Origin: Kosmotogaceae bacterium
GTDB lineage: Bacteria; Thermotogota; Thermotogae; Petrotogales; Kosmotogaceae
DNA length: 23,051 bases
Assembly (NCBI GenBank): GCA_003444085.1
Contig: DLVL01000059.1
Coordinates: forward strand, 1 to 23,051
Direction: 5' to 3'
Under the pieces are notes generated by a model that saw nothing but the letters and a program-made list of their open reading frames with translations, did not search any database and was not told the DNA's origin. The translations under genes and the position numbers were made by a program. The number at the start of each line of letters is the position of its first letter. The first letter of the stretch is position 1. Positions 1 to 7,747 of the stretch are shown here, one piece after another.

Positions 1-479
1 CTCAAGGTCTCAAGACAATCCCCCGGGTTCTCCTGGAAAGAGAGCACATAGTTTTTACCGAGAAATATGCTCACCTGCTCGGATGACAAAACTTGCGGCA
101 CACTGAACATAAGCATTCTTGTCACTACAAATAGTTGATCTTTGAGCTGGTCGGCTTTGGGTATCTGTGGAACATTAACGATGTCCTCAAGCGCAAGCGG
201 ATGGATTTCGAAGAGGTTGCCAAGCTCCCTTATGTATTCTTCGTTACCGAGACCCTGCACATCGATCCAGTGAACCTTGTTATTATGTTTCTCTATCAGT
301 GTCTTTAACTCGTTTACAGTGTTAAGGTCACACTCGTTTACTTCTGCCTCGTCGTATGAAATCAGGTGAATGCTCTCGGCCGGAACATGTTTATCAACAG
401 TAATTGTACCTGGTGGAGTTCCGGGTTCTGGTCGTCTCTTCTTTCTGAAGAGGGCGTTCCAGTTATCTATCCTCGTCAA
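1..479 (-). CDS. corA: CorA-family magnesium/cobalt transport protein, N-terminal part (runs off left edge)
   Basis: This is the cytoplasmic N-terminal domain of a CorA divalent-cation channel; the membrane helices with the GMN selectivity motif would lie beyond the window edge. I translated it directly from the minus strand: 159 codons without a stop. Recognisable CorA features are an N-terminal PPGT segment (about residues 23-26), WIDVQGLG, the hallmark IHPLALEDIVNVPQIPK stretch, and SSEQVSIFL followed by VLSFQE. The start is taken as TTG at 479 because AGAGGA lies about nine bases upstream and the homology begins soon after. It overlaps the end of the upstream small membrane-protein gene by 17 bases, so translation is probably coupled. 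Family assignment is firm; the exact start is likely. CorA channels import Mg2+ and are gated by Mg2+ bound to this cytoplasmic domain. Confidence 0.88.
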   Translation of the reverse strand, partial: MTRIDNWNALFRKKRRPEPGTPPGTITVDKHVPAESIHLISYDEAEVNECDLNTVNELKTLIEKHNNKVHWIDVQGLGNEEYIRELGNLFEIHPLALEDIVNVPQIPKADQLKDQLFVVTRMLMFSVPQVLSSEQVSIFLGKNYVLSFQENPGDCLETL

Positions 480-741
480 CTTGCTGTCCTCTTCTATCAG
501 TCGGTTTACTCAGATCCTTTTCTTGAACATCAGACTCACCAAAGATCATCGGATCCCTTTTCAGCAGTGCACTCAGAACCCCAAGAAACGCGATAAATGA
601 AGCTATTGCAAGCATCCAGAAAAGCAGTGTTGTGAAAAAGTAAAGAAATATCAGAATCGCAGGCAATATGATCCCAAAAAGGATCACTAGTCCTTTGATA
701 TTGGGTCTTTGACTATTATTAGCCTTCTTTTCCTGCTCCAA
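463..741 (-). CDS. small two-helix membrane protein, function unknown
   Basis: A 92-residue protein I do not recognise. The first 15 residues are polar and basic, followed by two closely spaced hydrophobic segments (about 16-36 and 38-60) rich in I, L, F and A. A hydrophilic, charged tail of about 30 residues has many D, E, K and R. The start codon is TTG, with AGGA in the leader about nine bases upstream. It lies 54 bases downstream of bglA on the same strand and overlaps the corA start by 17 bases, so it probably shares a transcript with corA. The helical-hairpin topology suggests an inner-membrane location, but nothing in the sequence shows a specific role. A functional partnership with CorA would be a guess from the overlap alone. 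Confidence 0.6.
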   Translation of the reverse strand: MEQEKKANNSQRPNIKGLVILFGIILPAILIFLYFFTTLLFWMLAIASFIAFLGVLSALLKRDPMIFGESDVQEKDLSKPTDRRGQQVDEDR

Positions 742-795
742 AGAAGATCATCCTAACCGGTATTGGATTGAAAATAAAACACAACTCAAACAACT

Positions 796-2130
796 TCATT
801 CGCCCTTAAGAAAGTCTGCATACCAGTAATAGCTGTCCTTGGGAATCCTTTCTTGTTTGTTCTCGTAATCGGTATAGATTATTCCAAATCGCTTCGAATA
901 ACCATGAGACCACTCGAAATTGTCCATTAAGCTCCACACGAAATACCCGCGCAAGTCAACACCTGCATTCATCGCTTTCAGAGAAGCTTCGAAATGGTCC
1001 CGGAGGTATCTCTCGCGACGAATATCGTGTATTTTGCCTTCTTCAGGAATATCTTTGTCAGCCATTCCATTCTCTGTAACAAAAAGTGGCTTTTCTCCAT
1101 ACTTTCTGTATGCCCTTTCGAGGAACTTCTGCAATCCGTCTGGATATATCTCCCAGCCCATCTCGGTCCTCTCGAGATCTCCAGGAACTATGGTGTAACC
1201 AAATTCACTCTTCGGATCAGACTTAGCTATCAGACGGGTGTAGTAGTTTATACCCCAGAAGTCTATCGGTTCACTGATAAGCTCCATGTCACCTGGATGA
1301 ATGTCAGGCATGACGCCAAGATCGATGAGTATCTTCGAAAGATCATTCGGGTATTCCCCGTGCAGAGGTGTTGTGTAGAACCAGTCATTGAAGAACTGGT
1401 TAACCAGTTCGGCTGCACGGGCATCTTCAGATGAATCAGAAACTGGCTCGACCCACTGTGAGACGTTGGCGAGGCCGATCTTGCCATCTTCGATCGCATC
1501 TCTAAAACGCTTGACCGCCTCTCCGTTCGCCCTGAGAAGATTGTGTGCAACCAAGAAAGATTTTGTGAGGTCGTTGAATCCCGGAGCGTGTTCACCAAAG
1601 AGATAACTAACGTGTGAAGAGCAGAAAGGCTCGTTGAGAGTTATCCAATTCCTGACCTTATCTCCGTAACTCCTGAACACTGCGTCGGCATAATCACCAA
1701 AGTATGCTGCGATATCTCTGGATTCCCACCCACCAATAGAATTTTGAAGAGCGTCAGGCAAATCCCAGTGATAAAGCGTTATGAAAGGTTCAATACCATT
1801 TTCAAGCAGCAGGTCGATGAGTCTGGCATAGAAGTCGAAGCCTTTCTGGTTTCTCTCACCTCGGCCCCTTGGAAAGAGTCTGGGCCATGAAATCGAGAAC
1901 CTGTAGGCATTGACTCCGAGATTCGCCATTAACGACACATCTTGTTTGTACCTGTGATAATGATCGCAAGCTATGTCCCCGGTCTCGTTCCTGTGAATCT
2001 TGCCGGGGGTGTGAGAAAACGTGGTCCATATGGAAGGACCTTTGCCGTCTGCCAAATCAGCCCCTTCGATCTGGTAAGAAGCTGTTGCTGTACCCCAGAA
2101 GAAACCCTTTGGGAAATCGGTACGGTTCAT
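796..2130 (-). CDS. bglA: beta-glucosidase, glycoside hydrolase family 1
   Basis: A 444-residue GH1 retaining beta-glucosidase, normal length for bacterial members. It is predicted to hydrolyse cellobiose and other beta-glucosides in the cytoplasm; there is no signal peptide. The N-terminal FPKGFFWGTATASYQIEGA motif is typical. The acid/base glutamate is E167 in TLNEPF and the nucleophile is E353 in VTENG. A glucose-binding YHWDLP motif and the C-terminal SLMDNFEW motif are also present. The start is placed at ATG 2130 rather than an in-frame ATG 11 codons earlier, because AGGAGGG sits five bases before it and GH1 homology begins at once. The promoter upstream has a palindrome over its -10 box, consistent with sugar-responsive repression. 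Substrate specificity (glucoside versus galactoside or fucoside) cannot be settled from sequence alone. Confidence 0.95.
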   Translation of the reverse strand: MNRTDFPKGFFWGTATASYQIEGADLADGKGPSIWTTFSHTPGKIHRNETGDIACDHYHRYKQDVSLMANLGVNAYRFSISWPRLFPRGRGERNQKGFDFYARLIDLLLENGIEPFITLYHWDLPDALQNSIGGWESRDIAAYFGDYADAVFRSYGDKVRNWITLNEPFCSSHVSYLFGEHAPGFNDLTKSFLVAHNLLRANGEAVKRFRDAIEDGKIGLANVSQWVEPVSDSSEDARAAELVNQFFNDWFYTTPLHGEYPNDLSKILIDLGVMPDIHPGDMELISEPIDFWGINYYTRLIAKSDPKSEFGYTIVPGDLERTEMGWEIYPDGLQKFLERAYRKYGEKPLFVTENGMADKDIPEEGKIHDIRRERYLRDHFEASLKAMNAGVDLRGYFVWSLMDNFEWSHGYSKRFGIIYTDYENKQERIPKDSYYWYADFLKGE

Positions 2131-2196
2131 ACCATCCCTCCTGTTCAGCTCATTAAATAGCATTTCGGGCTTGTTCGAGATTCAAGTGTCATATCT

Positions 2197-2217
2197 CTGT
2201 TGATTATACATCAACAG
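2197..2217 (-). promoter_or_regulatory. bglA promoter -10 box embedded in a perfect operator-like palindrome
   Basis: CTGTTGAT (2197-2204) and ATCAACAG (2210-2217) form a perfect 8-bp inverted repeat around a five-base centre. Read on the minus strand, a consensus TATAAT (2208-2203) lies inside the dyad, about 70 bases upstream of the bglA start. No good -35 box lies 17 bases upstream. A dimeric repressor of LacI or ROK type binding here would block RNA polymerase, which fits a beta-glucoside-inducible gene. The palindrome is seen directly; operator function and regulator identity are inferred. No regulator gene is in the window. Confidence 0.6.
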
Positions 2218-2389
2218 TAAGAGAGCTGTTCTGATAGTATCAGATTCTGAGACTCTACAAGCATCAGGCCTTGACAGCCCGAGACGGCGCGCGAGAACAT
2301 GCAGGATCGTGATATCCTTAAGATTGTGGAATGCTCTCTTGATTACTGTCAGAGCCTTCAAGGTTCTTCACTTAGATTGGAGGTCTTTA
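2218..2389. other. intergenic stretch between bglA and the etfB remnant
   Basis: This stretch contains a perfect CTGATA-G-TATCAG palindrome (2231-2243), a TTGACA hexamer (2271-2276) with no acceptable -10 box at 16-18 bases, and a weak AGGAT/ATCCT dyad (2303-2318). It ends in a strong ribosome binding site, GGAGGT (2379-2384), five bases before the etfB-type ATG at 2390. It was presumably the promoter and leader of the former etfB operon, but I cannot point to a convincing core promoter. A 41-codon ORF (2299-2424) is present but unsupported. Confidence 0.4.
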
Positions 2390-2488
2390 ATGAACATCGC
2401 AGTAATGGTCAAACAAGTACCTGATACAGATCAGGTAAAACTCGATTTGTTGGATCGGAAGGGACTCTGGGTATCGTTACCGAAATAA
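2390..2488 (+). pseudogene. 5' remnant of electron transfer flavoprotein beta-subunit gene (etfB)
   Basis: The reading frame from ATG 2390 begins MNIAVMVKQVPDTDQVKLD, the signature N-terminus of the ETF beta subunit (consensus MKIVVCVKQVPDT...VKLD). A strong GGAGGT ribosome binding site lies five bases upstream. After about 19 codons the ETF similarity stops, and the frame runs through foreign sequence to TAA at 2486-2488, giving only 32 residues against about 260 in an intact subunit. The foreign sequence is a glcD gene read in the wrong frame. The likely cause is one deletion that removed most of etfB, probably etfA, and the front of glcD. Intact ETF would pass electrons from a flavin dehydrogenase. 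No function is expected for this fragment. Confidence 0.82.
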
Positions 2489-3252
2489 CTATAAGACTTA
2501 TCCCCAAACAAAAACACTCCGTGGCCCTTCTTGTGCCGTTCAAGTTGTTTGGCGACGCTGTTGCCGCTGTGCCACGTCTGATGACTGAATGCGGGGTTCT
2601 ACCATCATCGCTCGAGTTCATGGATCACGCTTCAATATCAACTGTGTGCGAATTCATGAACACTGACTTTCCTTTTCGAGAAGCAGGGGCACACCTGATT
2701 ATTGAAGTGGAGGGAAACAGCAAAGATGCGATTTTTGAAGAATACGTTTCCATTGGGGAGAAATCCCTGGAACTCGGAGGACAAGAGGTCTTTGTCGCTG
2801 ATAACAGGAATTCCAGAGAGAAGCTCTGGAAAGTAAGGAAGTCTATTGCTGAAGCTCTTGCGGGAATCAGACCCGTTCACTGCATGGAAGACGTTTCTGT
2901 ACCGACATCAGCTATTCCAGAGCTCATTTCTGCTGCAAACTCCATTGCCGAAGAGGAGCGAGTAGATATCCTTTCATTTGGTCATGCAGGAGATGGAAAT
3001 GTCCATATCACCTTCATGAATCCTGATTATCCCAGAAACGAGTGGAAGCAGCGACTGGAGAGGTGCCTGGACAAGCTCTACGAAATCACTATAAGCCTTG
3101 GAGGCTGCATAACAGGTGAACACGGGGTCGGGCTGAAAAGAAAGGAAGCCTTTATGCGTATCACAGATCCGGCTCTTCTGAAAATACTTGCCGGGCTCAA
3201 GTCCGTGTTCGATCCGAACAGGGTTCTGAACCCCGGGAAGATTATTGACTGA
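2446..3252 (+). pseudogene. 5'-truncated glycolate/lactate oxidase subunit GlcD-type FAD-binding protein gene
   Basis: The C-terminal part of a GlcD/lactate-dehydrogenase-type FAD-linked oxidase, about 268 codons where intact proteins have about 460. Similarity begins abruptly at FVGSEGTLGIVTEI, normally near residue 200, so most of the N-terminal FAD-binding (PCMH) domain is missing. The retained region is well preserved: EDVSVP, FGHAGDGNVH, GEHGVGLKRK and the terminal DPNRVLNPGKI. There are no internal stops, so the loss is probably recent. The frame is shifted by one relative to the upstream etfB start. No ribosome binding site precedes the first internal candidate starts (GTG 2521, ATG 2581). 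Intact relatives oxidise D-lactate or glycolate with ETF as acceptor, which explains the etfB neighbour. A functional C-terminal fragment seems unlikely without the flavin domain. Confidence 0.85.
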
Positions 3253-3307
3253 ATGTGCAACAAAAGGGTGAATATCCGCGGTTGTTCCATAAAGACCGCT
3301 CAAGAGA

Positions 3308-3394
3308 GATGAATCAAAGGGAATCTCCACATGAAATGTGTGTATTATTGAGAAACCTTGACTCAGGCGTAATGAGTGATCTCTTTGATTCATC
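3308..3394. repeat. 12-bp inverted repeat with nested hairpin upstream of the sugar kinase gene
   Basis: GATGAATCAAAG (3308-3319) recurs as a perfect reverse complement, CTTTGATTCATC (3383-3394). The stem can extend inward by one G-T and two normal pairs. A smaller hairpin, CACAT-GAA-ATGTG (3328-3340), is nested in the loop. The element lies in the 198-base gap between the glcD remnant and the kinase start, ending 56 bases before ATG. No U-tract follows, so it is not an ordinary terminator. It could be a bipartite operator or a folded 5' leader; the sequence alone does not decide. Confidence 0.55.
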
Positions 3395-3450
3395 CTGAAT
3401 GCCATTCTTTTCCAGACAGCTCATTCAAAGCTGTCAGAACGGAGGATAAA

Positions 3451-4437
3451 ATGCTTGAGAACCTTGCACAATCAGAAGAAAAAGCTGTTCTGTGCGCAGG
3501 GGAGATACTCGTAGATATTATCTCGAAAGAGCCAGGTAAAGGACTGCAGAGTTCGGTCCTGTTCGAACGAAGACCAGGAGGTTCTCCTTTTAACGTGGCA
3601 ATCGGTACAAGACGACTAGGAGTTCATACTGCCTTTCTTTCAAAGCTCGGCGGGGATCACTTTGCCCGTTCACTCTTGGAATACCTTGAGAGTAACAAGA
3701 TAATGACTAAATACGCTGTGAAAAGCTCCCATCACAAGACAACGCTGGCGTTTGCTGCGATCGATGACAAAGGCAAGCCAGAGTTCACCTTCTACAGAGA
3801 TAACGCAGCAGATGTAAGTCTTTCCAAACATGAAGTAGAAGACATTAATCCGAAGGATTTCCTGGTATTTCATTTCGGGTCGATAGCCTTGCTTCATGAG
3901 CCCGCAGCCTCTACCTATATGAAAGTATTTGATGACTTCCGCTCAGCAGGAGTAGCAACCACGTTTGATCCAAACATACGTCCTTCACTTGTTTCTGACA
4001 AGCCGGGCTTCTTAAGGCTTCTTCACAGAATAATCCCCTCTTGTGATATCGTTAAGCTCAGCGATGATGATCTTTCTTTCATTGCGGATCATCCTGAACG
4101 TTCAGTTGAGCAGATGGCCAGAGAACTGCCTGTGAAACCCGAAGCTTTACTGGTAATCACCCAGGGGAAGAAAGGGGCAGGAGTATTGCAACAGGGTAAA
4201 TGGATTGAAGTACCCGGGTTCAGCGTGAAAGTCAAAGAAACGACGGGCTGTGGTGACGCTTTTATGGCTGGCATTATAAGTCAGCTTGTGAAAAGGGGTA
4301 TGGATCTCTCAGACATAAAAAGTATTGTTGCTTATGCAAACGCCTGCGCTGCAATCGTTGCGACGCGTCTCGGGGCAGCTAACGCTATGCCTGAAGAAGA
4401 TGAAGTCGATCTTTTTGTTGACAGGTATCGTCATTGA
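3451..4437 (+). CDS. PfkB-family carbohydrate kinase (fructokinase-like)
   Basis: A 328-residue ribokinase-fold kinase that phosphorylates a sugar with ATP in the cytoplasm; fructokinase is the closest-looking subgroup. Features in order are the N-terminal GEILVDII strand (17-24), the substrate-binding segment RPGGSPFNVAIGTRRLG (41-57), TFDPNIRPSL (171-180), and the PfkB signature 2 region TTGCGDAF, with catalytic base D269 and the anion-hole glycines. The usual GAGD is GCGD here. The start is ATG 3451, five bases after GGAGG; an in-frame ATG 25 codons upstream lacks a ribosome binding site and precedes the homology. It sits downstream of the 12-bp inverted repeat and opens a co-directional run of genes. 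The exact sugar (fructose, 2-keto-3-deoxygluconate or another) cannot be told by eye. Confidence 0.85.
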   Translation: MLENLAQSEEKAVLCAGEILVDIISKEPGKGLQSSVLFERRPGGSPFNVAIGTRRLGVHTAFLSKLGGDHFARSLLEYLESNKIMTKYAVKSSHHKTTLAFAAIDDKGKPEFTFYRDNAADVSLSKHEVEDINPKDFLVFHFGSIALLHEPAASTYMKVFDDFRSAGVATTFDPNIRPSLVSDKPGFLRLLHRIIPSCDIVKLSDDDLSFIADHPERSVEQMARELPVKPEALLVITQGKKGAGVLQQGKWIEVPGFSVKVKETTGCGDAFMAGIISQLVKRGMDLSDIKSIVAYANACAAIVATRLGAANAMPEEDEVDLFVDRYRH

Positions 4438-4515
4438 GCATTCATACCCGCATAAGAGTAGGAAGCGCTCTTGCAAGAAGCTAACTGTGCATATGAGAGG
4501 AGGTCGAGCATCTAG

Positions 4516-5754
4516 ATGGTCGAATGGTTCTTTGGCATCATGATCGATTATGGTTTTGGAGAACTTGCTGCGAGGGTTTTTTCAAACATCCTGACCGCCG
4601 GAATAGCAGTGGGCTTAGCGTTCTTAGCGAAATACACACTGTACAAGCTCTTCCTGGGGCCCTTCTCAAAAGCGGCAAAAAAGGCAGCTCCACAGATGTC
4701 TTCCTTTGCTTTCAGGGAGAAAAACCTGAAGAGATTTTCTCATGTTGCTTCTGCCGTTGTTCTGACTGCATTTTCTTCTTCGTTCACCGATTTTGCAGCA
4801 GTTGCAACCAGACTGGCATCTTCTTACCTGGTAACCGCCATATTCCTGATAATCGATTCCGCTGTCGACACGTTTTCGGAGTATTATCACAGACTAAAAG
4901 CAGCTGAAGGAAAGCCTATCAAAGGCTTCATTCAGGTCACTCGCTTTTTCATCGCACTGGTCGGAGTGATTCTGATTGTCTCGATACTAATAGACAAGTC
5001 TCCGTTGTACATATTGAGTGGGCTTGGCGTACTTTCTGCTGTTTTACTAGTAATCTTCCGCGATCCTTTGCTTGGCCTCACAGCAAGCATTGTCATTTCA
5101 ACAAATGATATGGTCAATGTTGGCGACTGGGTGGAAATCCCGAAGTACGATGCAGACGGCTCTGTAGTAGATATTTCACTTACCACTGTTCGCGTGCAGA
5201 ATTGGGATATGACAGTGACCTCAATCCCATCGTATGCACTGATCTCTGATTCCTTCAAGAACTGGAGGGGTATGCAGCGGTCTGGAGGAAGACGAATAAA
5301 GCGGTCTGTCTACATTGACATAACTTCGGTGAAGTTCTGTGACGAGCAGATGATCTCAGAGTTCCGTAAGATACAATACATCTCGAATTACATAGACAGA
5401 AAGATCGAAGAGATCACGAAATACAACAAGGAGAACAAGGTAGACACCAGTTCTCTGGTTAACGGCAGGCATCTCACAAATCTTGGCACCTTTAGAGCCT
5501 ACCTTTCTGCCTATATAAGAAACCATCCCCGGCTTAACAAAGAGATGATAATGATGGTCAGGCAGCTGCCACCAGGAGAATTTGGTATACCAATAGAGAT
5601 CTATGCTTTCACTAACACTACCTCGTGGATACCCTACGAAGACATACAGGCTGACATCTTCGATCATGTGCTTGCAATAGTCCCGGAATTTGGTCTGAGA
5701 GTATTACAGGTACCTTCAGGATCAGATATCAGGTACTTGAGCAAGCCTTGTTAG
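4516..5754 (+). CDS. mechanosensitive ion channel, MscS family (YbdG-like)
   Basis: A 412-residue MscS-superfamily channel, close in length and layout to E. coli YbdG (about 415). Such channels open under membrane tension and release solutes during hypo-osmotic shock. Hydrophobic segments are visible at about 22-48, 76-92, 98-117, 142-160 and 163-183; the last, rich in G, A and S, is the pore helix TM3. The MscS beta-domain follows, with VGDWVEI (202-208), a YDADGSVVDI insert and IPSYALISDSFKNW (237-250). The YbdG-type C-terminal domain includes RIKRSVYIDI and PIEIYAFT. ATG 4516 follows GGAGGT by 11 bases. It lies 78 bases after the kinase gene and 45 bases before the lipoprotein gene, all on one strand. 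Family call is firm; gating properties are unknown. Confidence 0.87.
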   Translation: MVEWFFGIMIDYGFGELAARVFSNILTAGIAVGLAFLAKYTLYKLFLGPFSKAAKKAAPQMSSFAFREKNLKRFSHVASAVVLTAFSSSFTDFAAVATRLASSYLVTAIFLIIDSAVDTFSEYYHRLKAAEGKPIKGFIQVTRFFIALVGVILIVSILIDKSPLYILSGLGVLSAVLLVIFRDPLLGLTASIVISTNDMVNVGDWVEIPKYDADGSVVDISLTTVRVQNWDMTVTSIPSYALISDSFKNWRGMQRSGGRRIKRSVYIDITSVKFCDEQMISEFRKIQYISNYIDRKIEEITKYNKENKVDTSSLVNGRHLTNLGTFRAYLSAYIRNHPRLNKEMIMMVRQLPPGEFGIPIEIYAFTNTTSWIPYEDIQADIFDHVLAIVPEFGLRVLQVPSGSDIRYLSKPC

Positions 5755-5799
5755 CGCTGACGTCTTCTTGAACCACACTACTGAAACCCCCTTTTCTAT

Positions 5800-7746
5800 A
5801 TGCTATTCTCTCTATGGAAGGTGATTTCGATAAGATCCATACTTGTCATGTTATTTGTTGCTCTGTCACTTGCAGCTTGTGAACCAACCGATAACCTCTC
5901 TCTTGAAATCAAGGAGATCATAACTGATCTAACAACCATAAAAGTTGTGTATGATTTCACGCCTTCGCACGGGCGAAATCCCTCTCTTCTGGTAACTGAG
6001 GGGAGAGTGCCGCAGTCTACTTCAGACGGGATTCTTCTGGATGGTCCAGATCCTACTTTTGTTCTTCCTGAAGCTGGAAAGTATGATCTATACTTCACGC
6101 TGGTAGAGAAAAACAGGTTTGTCTCTCCTCCTGTTGCAAAAGAAGTGAACGCTTTTTCTGATAAGCCTGAGAGACCAGATTTCGATTTCAGCATCCAATC
6201 GGGAATTCTTACTGTGCAACTTAGCAGCATCGACGATTCCATTACCTGTTACTTTGTTGAATATGCTGGATCAGAGTATTCAAGCAAGGATGGTCAGTTT
6301 TCATTTGAGGTCACGAGGGGGAAGGAAGTAACCTTGCGAGCATGGTCGGTCAGGCAAGACGGCTCCCCCTCGGATCCTATTGAAGAAATCCTCGATCTCA
6401 GCATAGACAATCCCCCAGAGGTCTCGCTGAAGGTTCCCAAACCTTATGTGGGCAATGTTATTCAAGTCGAACTGGCAGATGACTGGGATCAGCCTGAAGA
6501 CCTGGAGGTAATCGCAAGCTCTGGAGACTACAGATTCTACTTCAATGAAAGTGTTCTCTATCCTGAGGTGCAGCTTCCTGAAGGTAGTCATTTCATAATC
6601 GTATCTGTTATTGACTCTTCCGGCAACATGACAAACAAGACTACCCCTGTTTATGTCACGAAGACTCCCTCACCGAGAATCCCTGAACTGCTGATCGAGG
6701 AGGGGACCTTCAGACGTGCTATATGGCAATTTGAGGATGCTTCAATTAAGCTTCAACGATTCTGGAATGGTGCATGGATAGATCACATCGTACCACAAGA
6801 GGGTGTTTCTTCAGTCGTGATTTCCAGAGAAGGAATGTCTGAACGCGGGGATTTCTACAGGATTCATGCCAGCAGTCCTGAACATCTTTACATACCATCG
6901 ATTCCTGTCTTCGCCAAAGAAAGCCAGTTTAGACGCTTCACCGCAGAAAACGTTGTATCGTTCATGGGAAGCGATGCGCTGCTCAGTACAGGAAACACTT
7001 TTCGACTTGTAGGCAATCTTACGGTCTGGCAGGGAACTGTAGTGAGGATCGAGCCAGGTGTGGAGTTCGTCTTTCCTAGGGGAAACAATCTGATCGTCAG
7101 CGGTGTACTGGACATCGATGGAAGGCAGAACAGGGTATCAATAAGCTCCCCATCAGTCATGGGAACAATCTCAGTCACTCAGGGTGGATCGATAATCGCT
7201 AGAGGAGTGGACTTCTCCAGGACTCGACTTGTGGTACGGGGAGCAAACATCGTTGTACTTGAAGATTGCGTACTGTCTGATGGTTTGAGAATTGATGGTG
7301 CAAGGAGTGTGCAGATCTATTCGAGCAAGATTCTCAGTAGTTTTTTCATTGGTAACGCTGACGAGGTCTTCATCGACGGTTCGATCGTCAACGCCGAAAC
7401 AATTACACTGACACACTCGGCATTTGTCTCCATAAGTCGCTCTGATATGAGCGCTGATGAAATCGTTATCGAGCAAAGCAATGTGAGGTTCATTGACTCT
7501 TCGATAGAAGCTCAATTATCGGTTACAGAGCGTTTCAGTGCAGTGGTGATGGCAAAGTGCTCGTTATCCGTGGGTGCGTTCACAATCCTTTCCGGAAGCT
7601 CCGTTCAGATCGAGAACCCGAAGATTATGGTGGACGAATCTCAAGTGAGTCTGGCCAATTTCTCCAGGCTCAGCTTCAGTGAATACGCACTGAAAAGCCT
7701 CCGCATAGTGGCTGATAGAACCTCGATTGCCACAGCTTTCAAGTGA
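5800..7746 (+). CDS. predicted lipoprotein with C-terminal right-handed beta-helix domain
   Basis: A 648-residue exported protein of unknown function. The N-terminus has a basic, hydrophobic signal ending in the lipobox LAAC (cysteine 27), so it is probably lipid-anchored. Residues about 30-380 look like consecutive beta-sandwich (Ig or fibronectin-like) modules with PPEVSLKVP and SVIDSSGN segments. From about 381 the pattern changes to short repeated strands (VRIEPGVEFVF, LIVSGVLDIDG, VVLEDCVLS, VQIYSSKI), typical of a right-handed parallel beta-helix. No catalytic pectate-lyase residues are recognisable. The start is uncertain: ATG 5800 has no clear ribosome binding site, and GTG 5821, giving a neat 20-residue lipoprotein signal, is an alternative. 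It ends one base before the methyltransferase start. Structural, adhesive or polysaccharide-binding roles are possible. Confidence 0.75.
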   Translation: MLFSLWKVISIRSILVMLFVALSLAACEPTDNLSLEIKEIITDLTTIKVVYDFTPSHGRNPSLLVTEGRVPQSTSDGILLDGPDPTFVLPEAGKYDLYFTLVEKNRFVSPPVAKEVNAFSDKPERPDFDFSIQSGILTVQLSSIDDSITCYFVEYAGSEYSSKDGQFSFEVTRGKEVTLRAWSVRQDGSPSDPIEEILDLSIDNPPEVSLKVPKPYVGNVIQVELADDWDQPEDLEVIASSGDYRFYFNESVLYPEVQLPEGSHFIIVSVIDSSGNMTNKTTPVYVTKTPSPRIPELLIEEGTFRRAIWQFEDASIKLQRFWNGAWIDHIVPQEGVSSVVISREGMSERGDFYRIHASSPEHLYIPSIPVFAKESQFRRFTAENVVSFMGSDALLSTGNTFRLVGNLTVWQGTVVRIEPGVEFVFPRGNNLIVSGVLDIDGRQNRVSISSPSVMGTISVTQGGSIIARGVDFSRTRLVVRGANIVVLEDCVLSDGLRIDGARSVQIYSSKILSSFFIGNADEVFIDGSIVNAETITLTHSAFVSISRSDMSADEIVIEQSNVRFIDSSIEAQLSVTERFSAVVMAKCSLSVGAFTILSGSSVQIENPKIMVDESQVSLANFSRLSFSEYALKSLRIVADRTSIATAFK

Positions 7747-7747
7747 A

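Noticed and set aside
2271..2299. TTGACA at 2271 as -35 of a plus-strand promoter
   Set aside because: No -10-like hexamer occurs 16-18 bases downstream (AGAACA region), so the core promoter is not supported.
2299..2424. 41-codon ORF upstream of and overlapping the etfB remnant
   Set aside because: No ribosome binding site, no recognisable family, and it runs across the etfB start in another frame, so it is most likely chance.
2390..3252. Programmed frameshift joining the etfB start to glcD
   Set aside because: No slippery heptamer at the join, and the two parts belong to different proteins, so a deletion scar is the simpler reading.
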